Source: Holophagaceae bacterium (lineage in GTDB: Bacteria; Acidobacteriota; Holophagae; Holophagales; Holophagaceae). From it: 64,000 nt of DNA. The position numbers and the translations under genes are program-made. Position 1 is the first letter of the stretch. Every line of letters starts with the position of its first letter. The stretch covers positions 186,001 to 250,000 of the forward strand of contig JADJVL010000005.1 of the NCBI GenBank assembly GCA_016710635.1, in the 5' to 3' direction. This document shows, piece by piece, positions 31,992 through 40,487 of the stretch. The notes beneath the pieces are model-generated. The model searched no databases. It saw nothing but the letters and a program-made list of their open reading frames with translations, and had not been told where the DNA came from.

Positions 31992-33704
31992 TCAGGATTG
32001 GCCGGGCGAGACCGAATGCACGCGGAAGGCCGGCGCCATATATCCCTCGGCACGGTGTTCCTCAGGGATGGTAGTGGCATTCCCGTCCCTTGCGGCCCGG
32101 TAGTGGGGGCTCATGATCTCCACGCCGCCCTCGTTGAAGCGGTCCTGGATATTGGCGTGGAGGTCCCCGTAGATCGTGGCCATCCGATTGGGCTGGTCGG
32201 TGTAGGCGTTGACTTGATAGGAGACGTAGAAGTCGTCCAGGCTGGTCTGCAGGACGAAGGGTGCCGGGTCGGCAAGGATTCCCTCCGTGGCCCGTGCGGC
32301 CGCGAGGAGGAGGTCATGGACGGTCCGCCAGGGGGCGTCGTAACCGATGGTGACCGTGGAATGGAGGATGAGACCCCTTTCCATGGCCTGCGCGCTGAAA
32401 TTCAGCACCTGGCCGGCGAGGACGGTGCTGTTGGGGATGCTGACTTCTTCGTTCTTGATGGTAAGGATCCGGGTCACCAGGGCGCTGCGCTCCAACACAT
32501 CTCCTTCCGTGTCGCCAATCCGAACCCGGTCACCCACCTTGAAGGGACGCATGTAGGTGAGAAGCACGCCCGCCACGAGGTTGGTCATGGCCCCGGAGGA
32601 GCCCAGGCTGAACAGGACGCCCAGGAAGAGCGAGACGCCCTTGAACGCCTCGGAACCTGAGCCGGGGAGGTAGGGGAAGGCCAGCACCAGGGCGAAGGCG
32701 AAGACGAGGATTCGGGACAGCTTCAGCGTCGGATCCGCCCATTCAGGGTGGAAGGTACCGAGGACCAGCTTCCCGTTCTGGATCCCGTCGAACACGAGGC
32801 GAAGCAGACGGAGCAGAAGGCGGGTGGCTACTGCGATGACCGCAAGAAAAAAGAGGTTCGGGAGGTAGGCCAAGGCGGCCTTCGAGAGCGCCAGGACGGG
32901 GGTCAGAGCCAGCTCGAAGAGCTTCGAGGCCAGTCCCCGCGTGGCAGGGAGAAGGCTGAACAGGATGCTCAGGTACACGTAAGCGAAGCCGAGGTAGGCC
33001 AGGAACTTGAGGAACCCGATTGCCCTGACCAGGGCTCTGCGCGACTGGGTCGAGGACAGCAGTTCGAGGCGTTGGATCCGGATCGCGCCGATCTTGGGTA
33101 GGACGCTGCGCGAGACCCACCCGCCCAACCGTGTGAAGGCACGGGACAGGAGCCACGCGGAACCCACAGCCAAGGACAGGACAAGCAAGGTCCACATCAG
33201 GATCGCCCCGACCGCCCTGAGCCGGTTCCCCAGTCTGTGGCGCTCCAGGGAGGCCTGCACCAGGGCCGCCCGTGCCTTCGCCAAACCGAGGCGGTCGGTC
33301 GAAGCCAGGCGCGCGTCCTCCTCCGTCACCGAGAAGAGGAGGATGTCTCCCGCCGTGGCGAGGGCGTTGGTGCCGTCCTCCGAAATCCGGATCTCGGGCG
33401 TGGGCAGGAAGGGGTTCTTCTCCAGCTGCTCCAGGCGCGCCGTGATGGCGGCGGCCCGGGCATCAGGGGTGAAGGATCCCACGCGGGCTTGGAGTCTGAA
33501 CAACTCCTCGCCGTGGAATCGAACGGGTGCTCCGGATGTTGATGGCTGTTGGTCGCCTTGGGCCAGGCCAGGGCACACCGAGAGGGCGATGCACGCAAGG
33601 AAGGCGAAGAGGCGGTGGCAAATCCAGGGACACGCCTTCAGGTGTTTGCGCGAAGCCTCATCTTGCATCCATCCGAGGCCCCGGCTCTGCATTAAAAACA
33701 GCAT
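31992..33704 (-). CDS. MscS-family mechanosensitive channel
   Basis: A 570-residue protein. An N-terminal hydrophobic signal (FAFLACIALSVCPGLA) precedes a roughly 130-residue extracytoplasmic segment, then several spans and the MscS core. The pore-lining helix is the Gly/Ala/Ser-rich FLGVLFSLGSSGAMTNLVAGVLLTYMRPFKVGDRVRIGDTEGDVL, the family hallmark, followed by the beta domain (EEVSIPNSTVLAGQVLNFS) and an alpha-beta C-terminus. Its job is to release solutes on hypo-osmotic shock. It fits the surrounding osmolyte and ion-transport genes. The start may be internal, since the first 15 residues are not essential to the signal. Confidence 0.9.
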   Translation of the reverse strand: MLFLMQSRGLGWMQDEASRKHLKACPWICHRLFAFLACIALSVCPGLAQGDQQPSTSGAPVRFHGEELFRLQARVGSFTPDARAAAITARLEQLEKNPFLPTPEIRISEDGTNALATAGDILLFSVTEEDARLASTDRLGLAKARAALVQASLERHRLGNRLRAVGAILMWTLLVLSLAVGSAWLLSRAFTRLGGWVSRSVLPKIGAIRIQRLELLSSTQSRRALVRAIGFLKFLAYLGFAYVYLSILFSLLPATRGLASKLFELALTPVLALSKAALAYLPNLFFLAVIAVATRLLLRLLRLVFDGIQNGKLVLGTFHPEWADPTLKLSRILVFAFALVLAFPYLPGSGSEAFKGVSLFLGVLFSLGSSGAMTNLVAGVLLTYMRPFKVGDRVRIGDTEGDVLERSALVTRILTIKNEEVSIPNSTVLAGQVLNFSAQAMERGLILHSTVTIGYDAPWRTVHDLLLAAARATEGILADPAPFVLQTSLDDFYVSYQVNAYTDQPNRMATIYGDLHANIQDRFNEGGVEIMSPHYRAARDGNATTIPEEHRAEGYMAPAFRVHSVSPGQS

Positions 33705-33833
33705 GGGAACCCTCCACCCGTTTACGACGAAGCATTGAAGCGTGTTGGCCCTGAATCCTACCGCGGGCCCACAGGTCGGAGTGAACCTGGGTGTATGGAG
33801 GATCGGATCTCACTCCGATGCCGCGCGCCTTGG

Positions 33834-34793
33834 TCAGGCGACCGGATTCGGGCCTTCAATCCACGGGCGTTCGTAGAGGGTGACATTTCCGTCGAACAGG
33901 GTGTGCAGCGAATCCCGGTCCGCATCCATGTAATTCAGGACCGACCCGTTGGAGCGGGCCCGGTCCAGGAGGGCCAGGTCCAGGTCAGCCACCACCCCCA
34001 TCTCGGTGTTGGGTGTCGCCTCCGCGGCGACACCATCCACGGGGAAAGCGAAATCGGAAGGCGTATAGATGCCGCTCTGGGCGTATTGGGCCGTGAGATC
34101 CGTGACCAGCGGCAGACTGCCCACCATGCCGGCGGTGGCGACGAAGATCTGGTTTTCTACTCCCCGGGCCTGCGCACAGGTGGTGACCCGTCGATGGCCC
34201 CGGCGGTCATCCGTGAGATATGGGACCAGCAGGAGTTGCATGCCATGCGCCACCTGCACTCGGGCGATCTCAGGAAACTGGACGTCGTAGCAGATGGACA
34301 CTCCGAAGCGCCCGAAGTAGGTCTCCACCACCGCCAGATCGTTGCCGGGGTCGAAGCGCCATTCCTCCCGCTCCGTGCGGGTGAGGTGGAGCTTGGGCTG
34401 ATGGATCGGTGGGTACCGGGGGACAAAGATCGAGGCCACGTTGCAGAACTTCCCATCGATCCAGCGGGGGTGGGTCCCTGCAATCAGGATCCGGTCATAG
34501 GTCCGCGCCAGGTGGTCGAACATCCCGTCGAGCCGCTCCGTGAACTGCTCGCTGATCTGGCGCATGAGGCGGGCATGATCGGAGACGGCGGGCTGCTTCA
34601 GGCAGGTGATGAGCTGAACCGACAGCAGCTCGGGGAACACGATGACGTCGGCGTCATAGTCGTCCCCCATATCGACGAATTTTTCGACCTGCCGGGCAAA
34701 GTCCTGGAAATCAGCAACCGGCCGCAGGGCGTATTGGACGGAGCAGATCCGCACAGGGCGGGACATGATGGGCGTCGGTGCCTTAAAGCGCAT
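33834..34793 (-). CDS. Carbon-nitrogen hydrolase (nitrilase superfamily)
   Basis: A 319-residue amidase-type enzyme. The Glu-Lys-Cys triad is visible as VIVFPELLSVQ, HQPKLHLTRTE and VSICYDVQFPEIARV. The ATG at 34793 follows GAGAGGGGCCC and overlaps the end of the upstream GNAT gene by 11 bases. In many bacteria a GNAT domain is fused N-terminally to this hydrolase type in one polypeptide of about 500 residues; here the same pair is split but translationally coupled. The substrate is unknown. Confidence 0.9.
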   Translation of the reverse strand: MRFKAPTPIMSRPVRICSVQYALRPVADFQDFARQVEKFVDMGDDYDADVIVFPELLSVQLITCLKQPAVSDHARLMRQISEQFTERLDGMFDHLARTYDRILIAGTHPRWIDGKFCNVASIFVPRYPPIHQPKLHLTRTEREEWRFDPGNDLAVVETYFGRFGVSICYDVQFPEIARVQVAHGMQLLLVPYLTDDRRGHRRVTTCAQARGVENQIFVATAGMVGSLPLVTDLTAQYAQSGIYTPSDFAFPVDGVAAEATPNTEMGVVADLDLALLDRARSNGSVLNYMDADRDSLHTLFDGNVTLYERPWIEGPNPVA

Positions 34794-35463
34794 GGGCCCC
34801 TCTCACGGGCCGGATGATCAGGACCGCCTGGTCCAAGGTTTCGTGGTCCGGAGCATAGCCAGGCAGCATCCCCCAGACGCGGAACCCCATCCGCAACTGC
34901 TTGCTGAGGGTTGGATCGAAGAGTGACCCGTGGACGACGGCCCCGACATACTCCGGGGCGGACATCGCTTCTGCGTGCTCGTGGTAGCCGGGAATCCGTG
35001 CCCCCGCCACGATCCATCTGCAACCCAACTCCTGCGCCAGGCCGAATCTCGCCTTGTAGAGCATTCGGGCGACCCCGCACCCCTGGTGCGCGGGATCGAC
35101 AACGATATTGACGCCATAGAGGACGTCCCCTTCCGCTTCATGGGTGGTGAGCTGCCCCTTCCCCGTGATGTCCGACCACGTATGCCCGGCCATTGCCTGC
35201 CTTGCGCTGGTGCGCATGCTGGTGGCGCTGCCGATGATTTCGCCATCCCTGCCAATGGCAACGAATTGGCCCTCGGGAAAGACGCTCAAATGGGCCAACA
35301 GGTTACTTTCTGCCCACACCGCTTCGGGGCCGTGAGGAGGGGGATAGGCTCTCTGCATGAGGGCGCGAACGTCCGAAATATCGGATTCCCGTCGGCCGCG
35401 CACCTCGATGGGCATCGCCTGCTGTGGAAGGGGCCAGAGTGCGTAAGGATTGAGCAGATACAT
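34783..35463 (-). CDS. GNAT-family N-acetyltransferase
   Basis: A 226-residue acyltransferase. The acetyl-CoA-binding core is VNIVVDPAHQGCGVARMLYKARFGLA (with the Q-x-x-G-x-A/G loop), preceded by FVAIGRDGEIIGSATSMR. The C-terminal part (YHEHAEAMSAPEYVGAVVHG) matches the GNAT half of the fused GNAT/carbon-nitrogen hydrolase proteins. The start at 35463 is chosen because a near-perfect GGAAAGGAGG Shine-Dalgarno precedes it. The frame continues upstream to an ATG at 35673 at the end of the HAD gene, discussed in the findings. Confidence 0.87.
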   Translation of the reverse strand: MYLLNPYALWPLPQQAMPIEVRGRRESDISDVRALMQRAYPPPHGPEAVWAESNLLAHLSVFPEGQFVAIGRDGEIIGSATSMRTSARQAMAGHTWSDITGKGQLTTHEAEGDVLYGVNIVVDPAHQGCGVARMLYKARFGLAQELGCRWIVAGARIPGYHEHAEAMSAPEYVGAVVHGSLFDPTLSKQLRMGFRVWGMLPGYAPDHETLDQAVLIIRPVRGAHAL

Positions 35464-35662
35464 GGGACCTCCTTTCCCTGTGGTTCTGTGAATGGGGTGT
35501 CGGAGTGATTCCTCCGTTCGGAAGAAAAGCCTGGAATCCCTGTTGCAGCTTCGAATCACCATCGATCGATCCCCCACCCACGCTCCGGAATCTCCCCGCA
35601 GGTAGGGTCCCCGGTGGGACGCGATGATCAGGTCTCCTGTTTCGCGAGGACTCGGGATTAGC
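35464..35662 (-). other. Gap with a possible gene remnant
   Basis: These 199 bases separate the frameshifted HAD gene from the GNAT gene. The frame from the ATG at 35673, overlapping the HAD stop, reads through here into GNAT and begins MTIELIPSPRETGDLIIASHR, reminiscent of the N-terminus of GT20 sugar-phosphate synthases, then loses resemblance. It may be a fragment of a deleted gene. A strong ribosome site for GNAT lies at its lower end. Confidence 0.35.
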
Positions 35663-36432
35663 TCAATGGTCATGACCGCCCTCCTTCAGCAGCCCGAAAG
35701 CCACGAGGGCCGACTGGATGGCTGCGGGCCCGCCCGAGGGCGTCCGGTACGTCCGCGAGCGCGGCAGACCCGGCGCGTCGAAACCGATGAAGCCATCCCC
35801 CATGAGAACGGGGTAGTCCGCGTACTTGAGCATCCCGATGTCTCTGGCAGAATCGCCGCAGCACACAAGGGGCCGCGGGAGGTGAAAGGTGGACTGGAGG
35901 TACGACACGGCGACCCCTTGTCCACGCCGCGCGGGAGCACGTCGAGGTAGCGGCCATGGGACGCGAGGACGTCCGCCCTCATGCCGCAGGCCTGCATCGA
36001 ATCCCGGAGTTCCGTCTCGGCCCTTTTGAGAGGGACGCCGGCGGCCGGTTGAAGGGCCAACCGTCTAGTTGAGGCCACGCCAAACTGCCGCTGGACGGAT
36101 TTCGGCATCCAGAACCCAACGAGGCGCTCGGCGCTTTCCTCGGGCCACCGCGCGGAGACCATGGACGCATACACCATGTCCTCTTCGTAGATCCCCTTTC
36201 CCCAGCGGTGCCAAAGGGCGCACCCGACGTCCGTGATCAGGTGGTCAGGTTCCATCAAGTGCCATTGCCGGATCAGCTTCATGGCGGATGTGAAGGTGCG
36301 GCCCGTGGCGAAGGTAAGCACGGTGCCTACCTGGTGATGGACGCTCGCTTCAAGCTGGCGCAATTCCCCCTGGTGTCCTCGTTCCGGGATCCAGGTCCCA
36401 TCCAGATCACTGACCAAGTGGAAACCAAGCAT
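35663..36432 (-). pseudogene. Frameshifted HAD-IIB sugar-phosphate phosphatase
   Basis: The ATG at 36432 with GGAGGAG upstream starts LGFHLVSDLDGTWIPERG (HAD motif I) and reads clean HAD-IIB sequence to DVLPRGVDKG near 35915. There, in a run of four G, the frame shifts. The shifted frame gives VSYLQSTFHLPRPLVCCGDSARDIGML (motif IV) and ends at 35663. Adding one base to the G-run yields a 256-residue protein of the sucrose-phosphate or mannosylglycerate/glucosylglycerate phosphatase type. It is a recent pseudogene, a programmed or slippage site, or a sequencing error. It starts two bases after the marR stop, so the two form an operon. Confidence 0.8.
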
Positions 36433-36434
36433 GG

Positions 36435-36923
36435 CTACTCCTCCGAGAAAAAAAACCGGACCTCCAACTTGTCCGCCTCCATCACCGACGCGAGGAGTTG
36501 GAGGGTCCGGTTCAGCTGCTCGACCTGGCCCGTATCCATCACAGAGAGGGCGTGAAGGAGCTGGCCCTGGGCAGGATGAGGCGCCGATTTCACCGTTGCC
36601 CTGCCCTCGGCCGTGAGGTCCAGCACCACCCGCCGGCGGTCCTCGGAATCGGCCTCCCGCGACAGGAGGCCCTTCTTGTTGAGCCGCTCCACGACGCCGG
36701 TCACGGTGCTGGGATCCAGGTGCATGCGCTCGGCGAGCGCCTTGAGGGACATCGGGCCGCGGCGGTTGAGCTCCCAGAGGGCCCAAAGCTGCGGACCGGT
36801 GAGGCCGAACTGCTTCTCCACCGAGCTGGAGTACTCCTGCAGTGCCTTCACAATCCGCCGGAGGTTTTGCATCACCTCGTCAACGACCAAGGGTTGGCTG
36901 GGGGATGGATCCTTAGATCGCAT
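36435..36923 (-). CDS. MarR-family transcriptional regulator
   Basis: A winged-helix regulator of about 162 residues. GLTGPQLWALWELNRRGPMSLKALAERMHLDPSTVTGVVERLNKKGLLSREADSEDRRRVVLDLTAEG is a classic MarR DNA-binding core with its DRR wing. Starts at 36938 or 36947 are also open, but the best promoter (TTGACA at 36958-36953) would place transcription start close to the ATG at 36923, so a leaderless start there is proposed. It is divergent from the ClC channel and co-transcribed with the HAD gene. A perfect palindrome in the promoter suggests autoregulation. Confidence 0.88.
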   Translation of the reverse strand: MRSKDPSPSQPLVVDEVMQNLRRIVKALQEYSSSVEKQFGLTGPQLWALWELNRRGPMSLKALAERMHLDPSTVTGVVERLNKKGLLSREADSEDRRRVVLDLTAEGRATVKSAPHPAQGQLLHALSVMDTGQVEQLNRTLQLLASVMEADKLEVRFFFSEE

Positions 36924-36927
36924 ACAA

Positions 36928-36958
36928 ATAGTTTGCATGCAAAACAAATTCTTGTCAA
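36928..36958 (-). promoter_or_regulatory. marR promoter with embedded palindromic operator
   Basis: On the minus strand a consensus -35 TTGACA (36958-36953) is followed 17 bases later by a weak -10 (CAAACT, 36935-36930). The perfect 12-bp palindrome TTTGCATGCAAA (36932-36943) lies in the spacer and -10, where bound MarR would block polymerase. The same operator would also lie upstream of the divergent ClC gene. Confidence 0.6.
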
Positions 36959-36998
36959 CCTGGAATCAGCAATCCTTCCTGATCAGGACTCGAGGTCG

Positions 36999-38258
36999 AT
37001 GTCCCAATTCTTGCTCTCTTCCCCCCGCCACCGACTGCGCATGCTCGCCCACACCCGGCGGCTGGTGATGGTCATGCTCCCACTCGGTGCCGGCATTGGC
37101 CTGGTGGTCGCCTTCGCTCTCCGAGGCTTGGGCTCCTTCGAACCCTGGATCATCCGGCTCGGAGGTCAAACCCACCTCACCTTGCTGATCCCAGCCCTGG
37201 GGCTGTTCCTGGTCACGGTCTGGCTGAAACTGACCCACATCGGGGAGGTCTCCCTCTTCCAGGACATGGACCTGGCCCACAAGGACCCCTACGAGGTCTT
37301 CCCCTTCCGGAGATCCATAGGGAAGGTGGCGGCCTGCGCCATGACCATCGGCTTCGGCGGCAGCGCCGGTGTGGAAGGTCCCGGGAAGTGGCTGGGATCG
37401 GCGCTCGGCCTGCAGTGCCACCGCTTCATCCGGGCCCTATCCAGGCGACTCTCCTTCTTGCGCCGCCTCAGCGCCCCCGCGACCGTGATGGTGAGAGCCG
37501 GCTCGGCTGCGGCCCTGGCCTCGGTGTTCCGGGCGCCGCTCTCCGGCGCCCTCATGGCCGCCGAGCACGATGGGCGTCTGGATGCGGAAGCCACCATCCC
37601 CTGCCTCTTCGCCGCTGCGTCAGGGTACATGGTCTTCTCCGCCGCCATGGGCCTCGAGCCCCTCATCCCCGTGGGGCGGACCTACCAAGCGAAATACACG
37701 GAAGTCCTCTGGGCCGTCTTGCTGGGCCTTGCCTGCGGGCTCGGCGCGAGCTTCTTCCTCTGGTTGAAGGCGCGGCTCCGGGCCTGGCTGGATCCCGTGC
37801 CCTTCGCCTGGCGCGGCCTGGTGGCGGGCCTTGGCCTGACCCTCCTCGCCGTGCCTTCCCACCTCCTGTGGAATGGCTTCCCCGTGACTCATGGAGGCGG
37901 CCTGGAACTGGTCTCCCACCTGCTGAAGGGCGACACCCACTCGACCCAGGCCGGGCTCTTCCTGGCCCTCAAGCTCTTCGCGACGGCCCTCACCCTGGCC
38001 GGCGGCGGTATCGGTGGCATCTGGCTCCCTTCCGTCGCCATGGGCGCATCCATCGGTGCGGCCTTTGACGCCTGGCTCGGGCTTGGGCAGCCCGGCTACA
38101 TGACCCTCATCGGCGGCGCCGCCTTCGCCGGCGCCACCCACGAGACCCTCCTTGTGCCCGTGGTCTTCCTGGCCGAGACCACGGCCCAGGCCGCCCTGGT
38201 CGTCCCGGCCCTCGTGGGAACCGGGGTGGCCTATCTCGTGGTCAGAGAACGGCCCTAG
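36999..38258 (+). CDS. ClC-family chloride channel or Cl-/H+ antiporter
   Basis: A 419-residue membrane protein with about ten hydrophobic segments. The selectivity-filter regions are FGGSAGVEGPGKWLGSALG (the G-x-E-G-P block) and GGGIGGIWLPSVAMGASIG (the G-x-F/W-x-P block). The glutamate of GVEGP is the gating and proton glutamate of ClC transporters. No CBS domains are present. The start ATG at 36999 has no strong ribosome site. It is divergent from marR with about 75 bases between start codons and sharing its palindromic operator. A role in acid or osmotic stress fits the neighbours. Confidence 0.9.
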   Translation: MSQFLLSSPRHRLRMLAHTRRLVMVMLPLGAGIGLVVAFALRGLGSFEPWIIRLGGQTHLTLLIPALGLFLVTVWLKLTHIGEVSLFQDMDLAHKDPYEVFPFRRSIGKVAACAMTIGFGGSAGVEGPGKWLGSALGLQCHRFIRALSRRLSFLRRLSAPATVMVRAGSAAALASVFRAPLSGALMAAEHDGRLDAEATIPCLFAAASGYMVFSAAMGLEPLIPVGRTYQAKYTEVLWAVLLGLACGLGASFFLWLKARLRAWLDPVPFAWRGLVAGLGLTLLAVPSHLLWNGFPVTHGGGLELVSHLLKGDTHSTQAGLFLALKLFATALTLAGGGIGGIWLPSVAMGASIGAAFDAWLGLGQPGYMTLIGGAAFAGATHETLLVPVVFLAETTAQAALVVPALVGTGVAYLVVRERP

Positions 38259-38268
38259 GAACCGTCGC

Positions 38269-38574
38269 CTACGCTTTCACGGGCAATGGATACTGCGTCT
38301 CCTTCGTCCTGCTCGGCCGGAAGAAGAGCATGGTGTGACCCACGGTCCAGACATGCTCCAGCCCTTCGACCTTGGCGCACAGGGCCGCGATGGCGGTCTC
38401 CTTGTCCTCGAAACTGTTCGGGTTGATCTTGATCTTCACCAGCTCCAGGCTGTCCAGCATCACGTCCAACTCCGCCGCCAGGGAGGGCGTGACGCCGGCC
38501 TTGCCGATGTGGACCACGGGCTTCAGGGTGTGGGCTTCGGCCTTGAGGAACTGGCGCTGCTTCGCGTTGAGCAT
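38269..38574 (-). CDS. YhbY-type CRM-domain RNA-binding protein
   Basis: A 101-residue protein of the CRM (YhbY) fold, associated with the pre-50S ribosomal subunit in E. coli. LNAKQRQFLKAEAHTLKPVVHIGKAGVT is the diagnostic N-terminus with the GxxG-type KAG loop, followed by a helix (SLAAELDVMLDSLELVKIKI) and a C-terminal strand (VGHTMLFFRPS). It is convergent with the ClC gene, 10 bases apart. Confidence 0.92.
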   Translation of the reverse strand: MLNAKQRQFLKAEAHTLKPVVHIGKAGVTPSLAAELDVMLDSLELVKIKINPNSFEDKETAIAALCAKVEGLEHVWTVGHTMLFFRPSRTKETQYPLPVKA

Positions 38575-38625
38575 GGGGACTCCGGGGCTCCATTGTGGCA
38601 GGGCCCGGCTGAGGAACCTCAGGCT

Positions 38626-40266
38626 TCAGGCCTTGCGGCGGACGATCACCACGGTGCGGTCGTCCGTGGGCGGGGCGTGGCGGGTGAAGGCCTCCAGGTC
38701 GTCCATGAGGCGGTGCTCCAGCTCCGCCAGGGGCAGGGCCCGGTTGGCCGAGACGAAGGCCTCCAGGCGCGGCAGGTCGAAGTCCTCGCCCTCCGGGCTG
38801 GTGGCTTCGGTGATGCCATCCGTGTAGAGGAAGAGCATGTCCCCGACGTGGAGGAGCTTCTGCTCCTTCTGGTAGGTGTTGCCGGGCAGCATCGCCAGGG
38901 GCATGCCGTGGGAGCCCAGGCGCTCGATGGTGCCGTCCACGCGGACCAGCAGGCCGGGGTTGTGGCCCGCGTTGGTGAACTGGATCTTGCCGGTGTCGGG
39001 ATCGATGACGAAGATGAAGGCCGTGATGAAGCGGTTCGGCGTGGTGCGGTGGGCCAGGCTCACCGACAGCTTCTTCGCCAGGTCGTCCGTGGGCAGCTGG
39101 GCGTCGGCCCAGGCTTCCAGGTAGGTCTGCAGGGCCGACATGAGGAGGCCGGGACCCACGCCCTTGCCGCTGACGTCGGCGATGGCGCACAGCCACTTCC
39201 CGTCCGGGCGGGGCCAGAAGCCGAAGAGGTCGCCACTCACCTGGCGGCTGGCGGAATTGGCGCCGTGGACCTCGATGCCTTCGATGATGGGGGCTTCCGC
39301 CGGCAGCAGGCGCTGCTGGATCTGGCGCGCGATGGACAGCTCCTGCTCCATGGCCCGCTTCTTGGCGACCTCCTCCTGGAGGCGGCCCTGGCGGATCTTG
39401 CCCGCCGCCACGTGGGCGAGGGAGGCCACCAGGCGCAGATCCTCCTCGTTGAAGGGCTTCCGGTAGGGGCGCGCGTCCAGGTAGATGAGGCCCACCACTT
39501 CGCCTTCGTGCTCCAGGGGGGTCGCGAGGATCGACGACACGCCGCTGAAGACCAGGGAGGCCGAAGCGCTCAGTTTGGGATCGTTGGTGGGGTCGTTGAG
39601 GAGCATGGCCTCGCGGCGCTCCACCACCGCTTCCACGAGGGTGCGGGAGACCCGGATCTGGGTCGCCTTCGCCATGTTCGACTTCACCGCCGCCGGGATC
39701 AGCTCCCCGCTGGGATCCTTCAGCAGCACCATCCCGCGGTCCGGGGTGAGGAACTCGAAAAGCCGCGTCATCAGGTGATCCAGCATGTCATCCACGCTGA
39801 TGTCCCGGACCAGGTCCAGGGTGATGTCCTGGATGAGGCTGAGGGTGCCCATCCAGCGCAACTGCCCCGTGTCCTTGGGCTCGGGGGCGACGGACTTCAG
39901 GAGCTCGGCGATGGGGCGCACCATGGTCACGCCGCTGGGGGTGTGGGTCTCCTCCTCGATGAGCACGGAGCTCGTGGGCTCCGCGTCCAGGGTGAGGTCC
40001 ACCTTGCCCAGGGAAATGCGGTCCCCGGACTTGAGGGTCATCACGCCCTCCGTGGGCTTCCCGTTCAGGAGGGTGCCATTCAGGCTGCCCAGATCCTCCA
40101 CGCAGGCGAAGCCGTCCCGCATGCTGAAGCGGGCGTGCACCCGGCTCAGGCTGGGATCCTCGATGACGATGTCGTTGCCCGCGGCCCGCCCCACCGTCAT
40201 GACGGGGGGCTCGCCGGTCAGCTTCCGGGAGGGTTTGCCTGGGATGCGCAGGATCAGGTTGGACAT
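38626..40266 (-). CDS. FHA-GAF-SpoIIE (PP2C-type) serine phosphatase 1
   Basis: A 546-residue signalling phosphatase. An N-terminal FHA domain (about 20-95; VGRAAGNDIVIEDPSLSRVHARF, LGSLNGTLLNG) binds phospho-threonine peptides. A GAF domain follows (about 165-315), then a short coiled coil (about 320-340) and a SpoIIE/PP2C-like domain (GANSASRQVSGDLFGFW, AIADVSGKGVGPGLLMS, FTNAGHNPGLLVR, LYTDGITEATS). It would dephosphorylate anti-sigma-factor antagonists or kinase substrates. The start is the ATG at 40266; the frame upstream is not FHA-like. It probably opposes or reads the output of the kinases encoded nearby. Confidence 0.93.
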   Translation of the reverse strand: MSNLILRIPGKPSRKLTGEPPVMTVGRAAGNDIVIEDPSLSRVHARFSMRDGFACVEDLGSLNGTLLNGKPTEGVMTLKSGDRISLGKVDLTLDAEPTSSVLIEEETHTPSGVTMVRPIAELLKSVAPEPKDTGQLRWMGTLSLIQDITLDLVRDISVDDMLDHLMTRLFEFLTPDRGMVLLKDPSGELIPAAVKSNMAKATQIRVSRTLVEAVVERREAMLLNDPTNDPKLSASASLVFSGVSSILATPLEHEGEVVGLIYLDARPYRKPFNEEDLRLVASLAHVAAGKIRQGRLQEEVAKKRAMEQELSIARQIQQRLLPAEAPIIEGIEVHGANSASRQVSGDLFGFWPRPDGKWLCAIADVSGKGVGPGLLMSALQTYLEAWADAQLPTDDLAKKLSVSLAHRTTPNRFITAFIFVIDPDTGKIQFTNAGHNPGLLVRVDGTIERLGSHGMPLAMLPGNTYQKEQKLLHVGDMLFLYTDGITEATSPEGEDFDLPRLEAFVSANRALPLAELEHRLMDDLEAFTRHAPPTDDRTVVIVRRKA

Positions 40267-40487
40267 GGGGATGGGCTCCAGCTTGCCAGGATTCCGGATT
40301 CCCGAACCTCCAAGATTATGAAATTTCCGGTCTGCCCCGGCAGGGCCCCGTCCAGGGACGCCCGCTGAGGTTTCCCACCCCTTCCGTCCAGACTTTTCCC
40401 TGGAGTGGCCGCTCCGGGCCGAGGATGCGGTTGCGCGACCGCCGTGGAACGGGGACAAAGGATCAGGCCCCTGCTTCCGGAGTTCCC

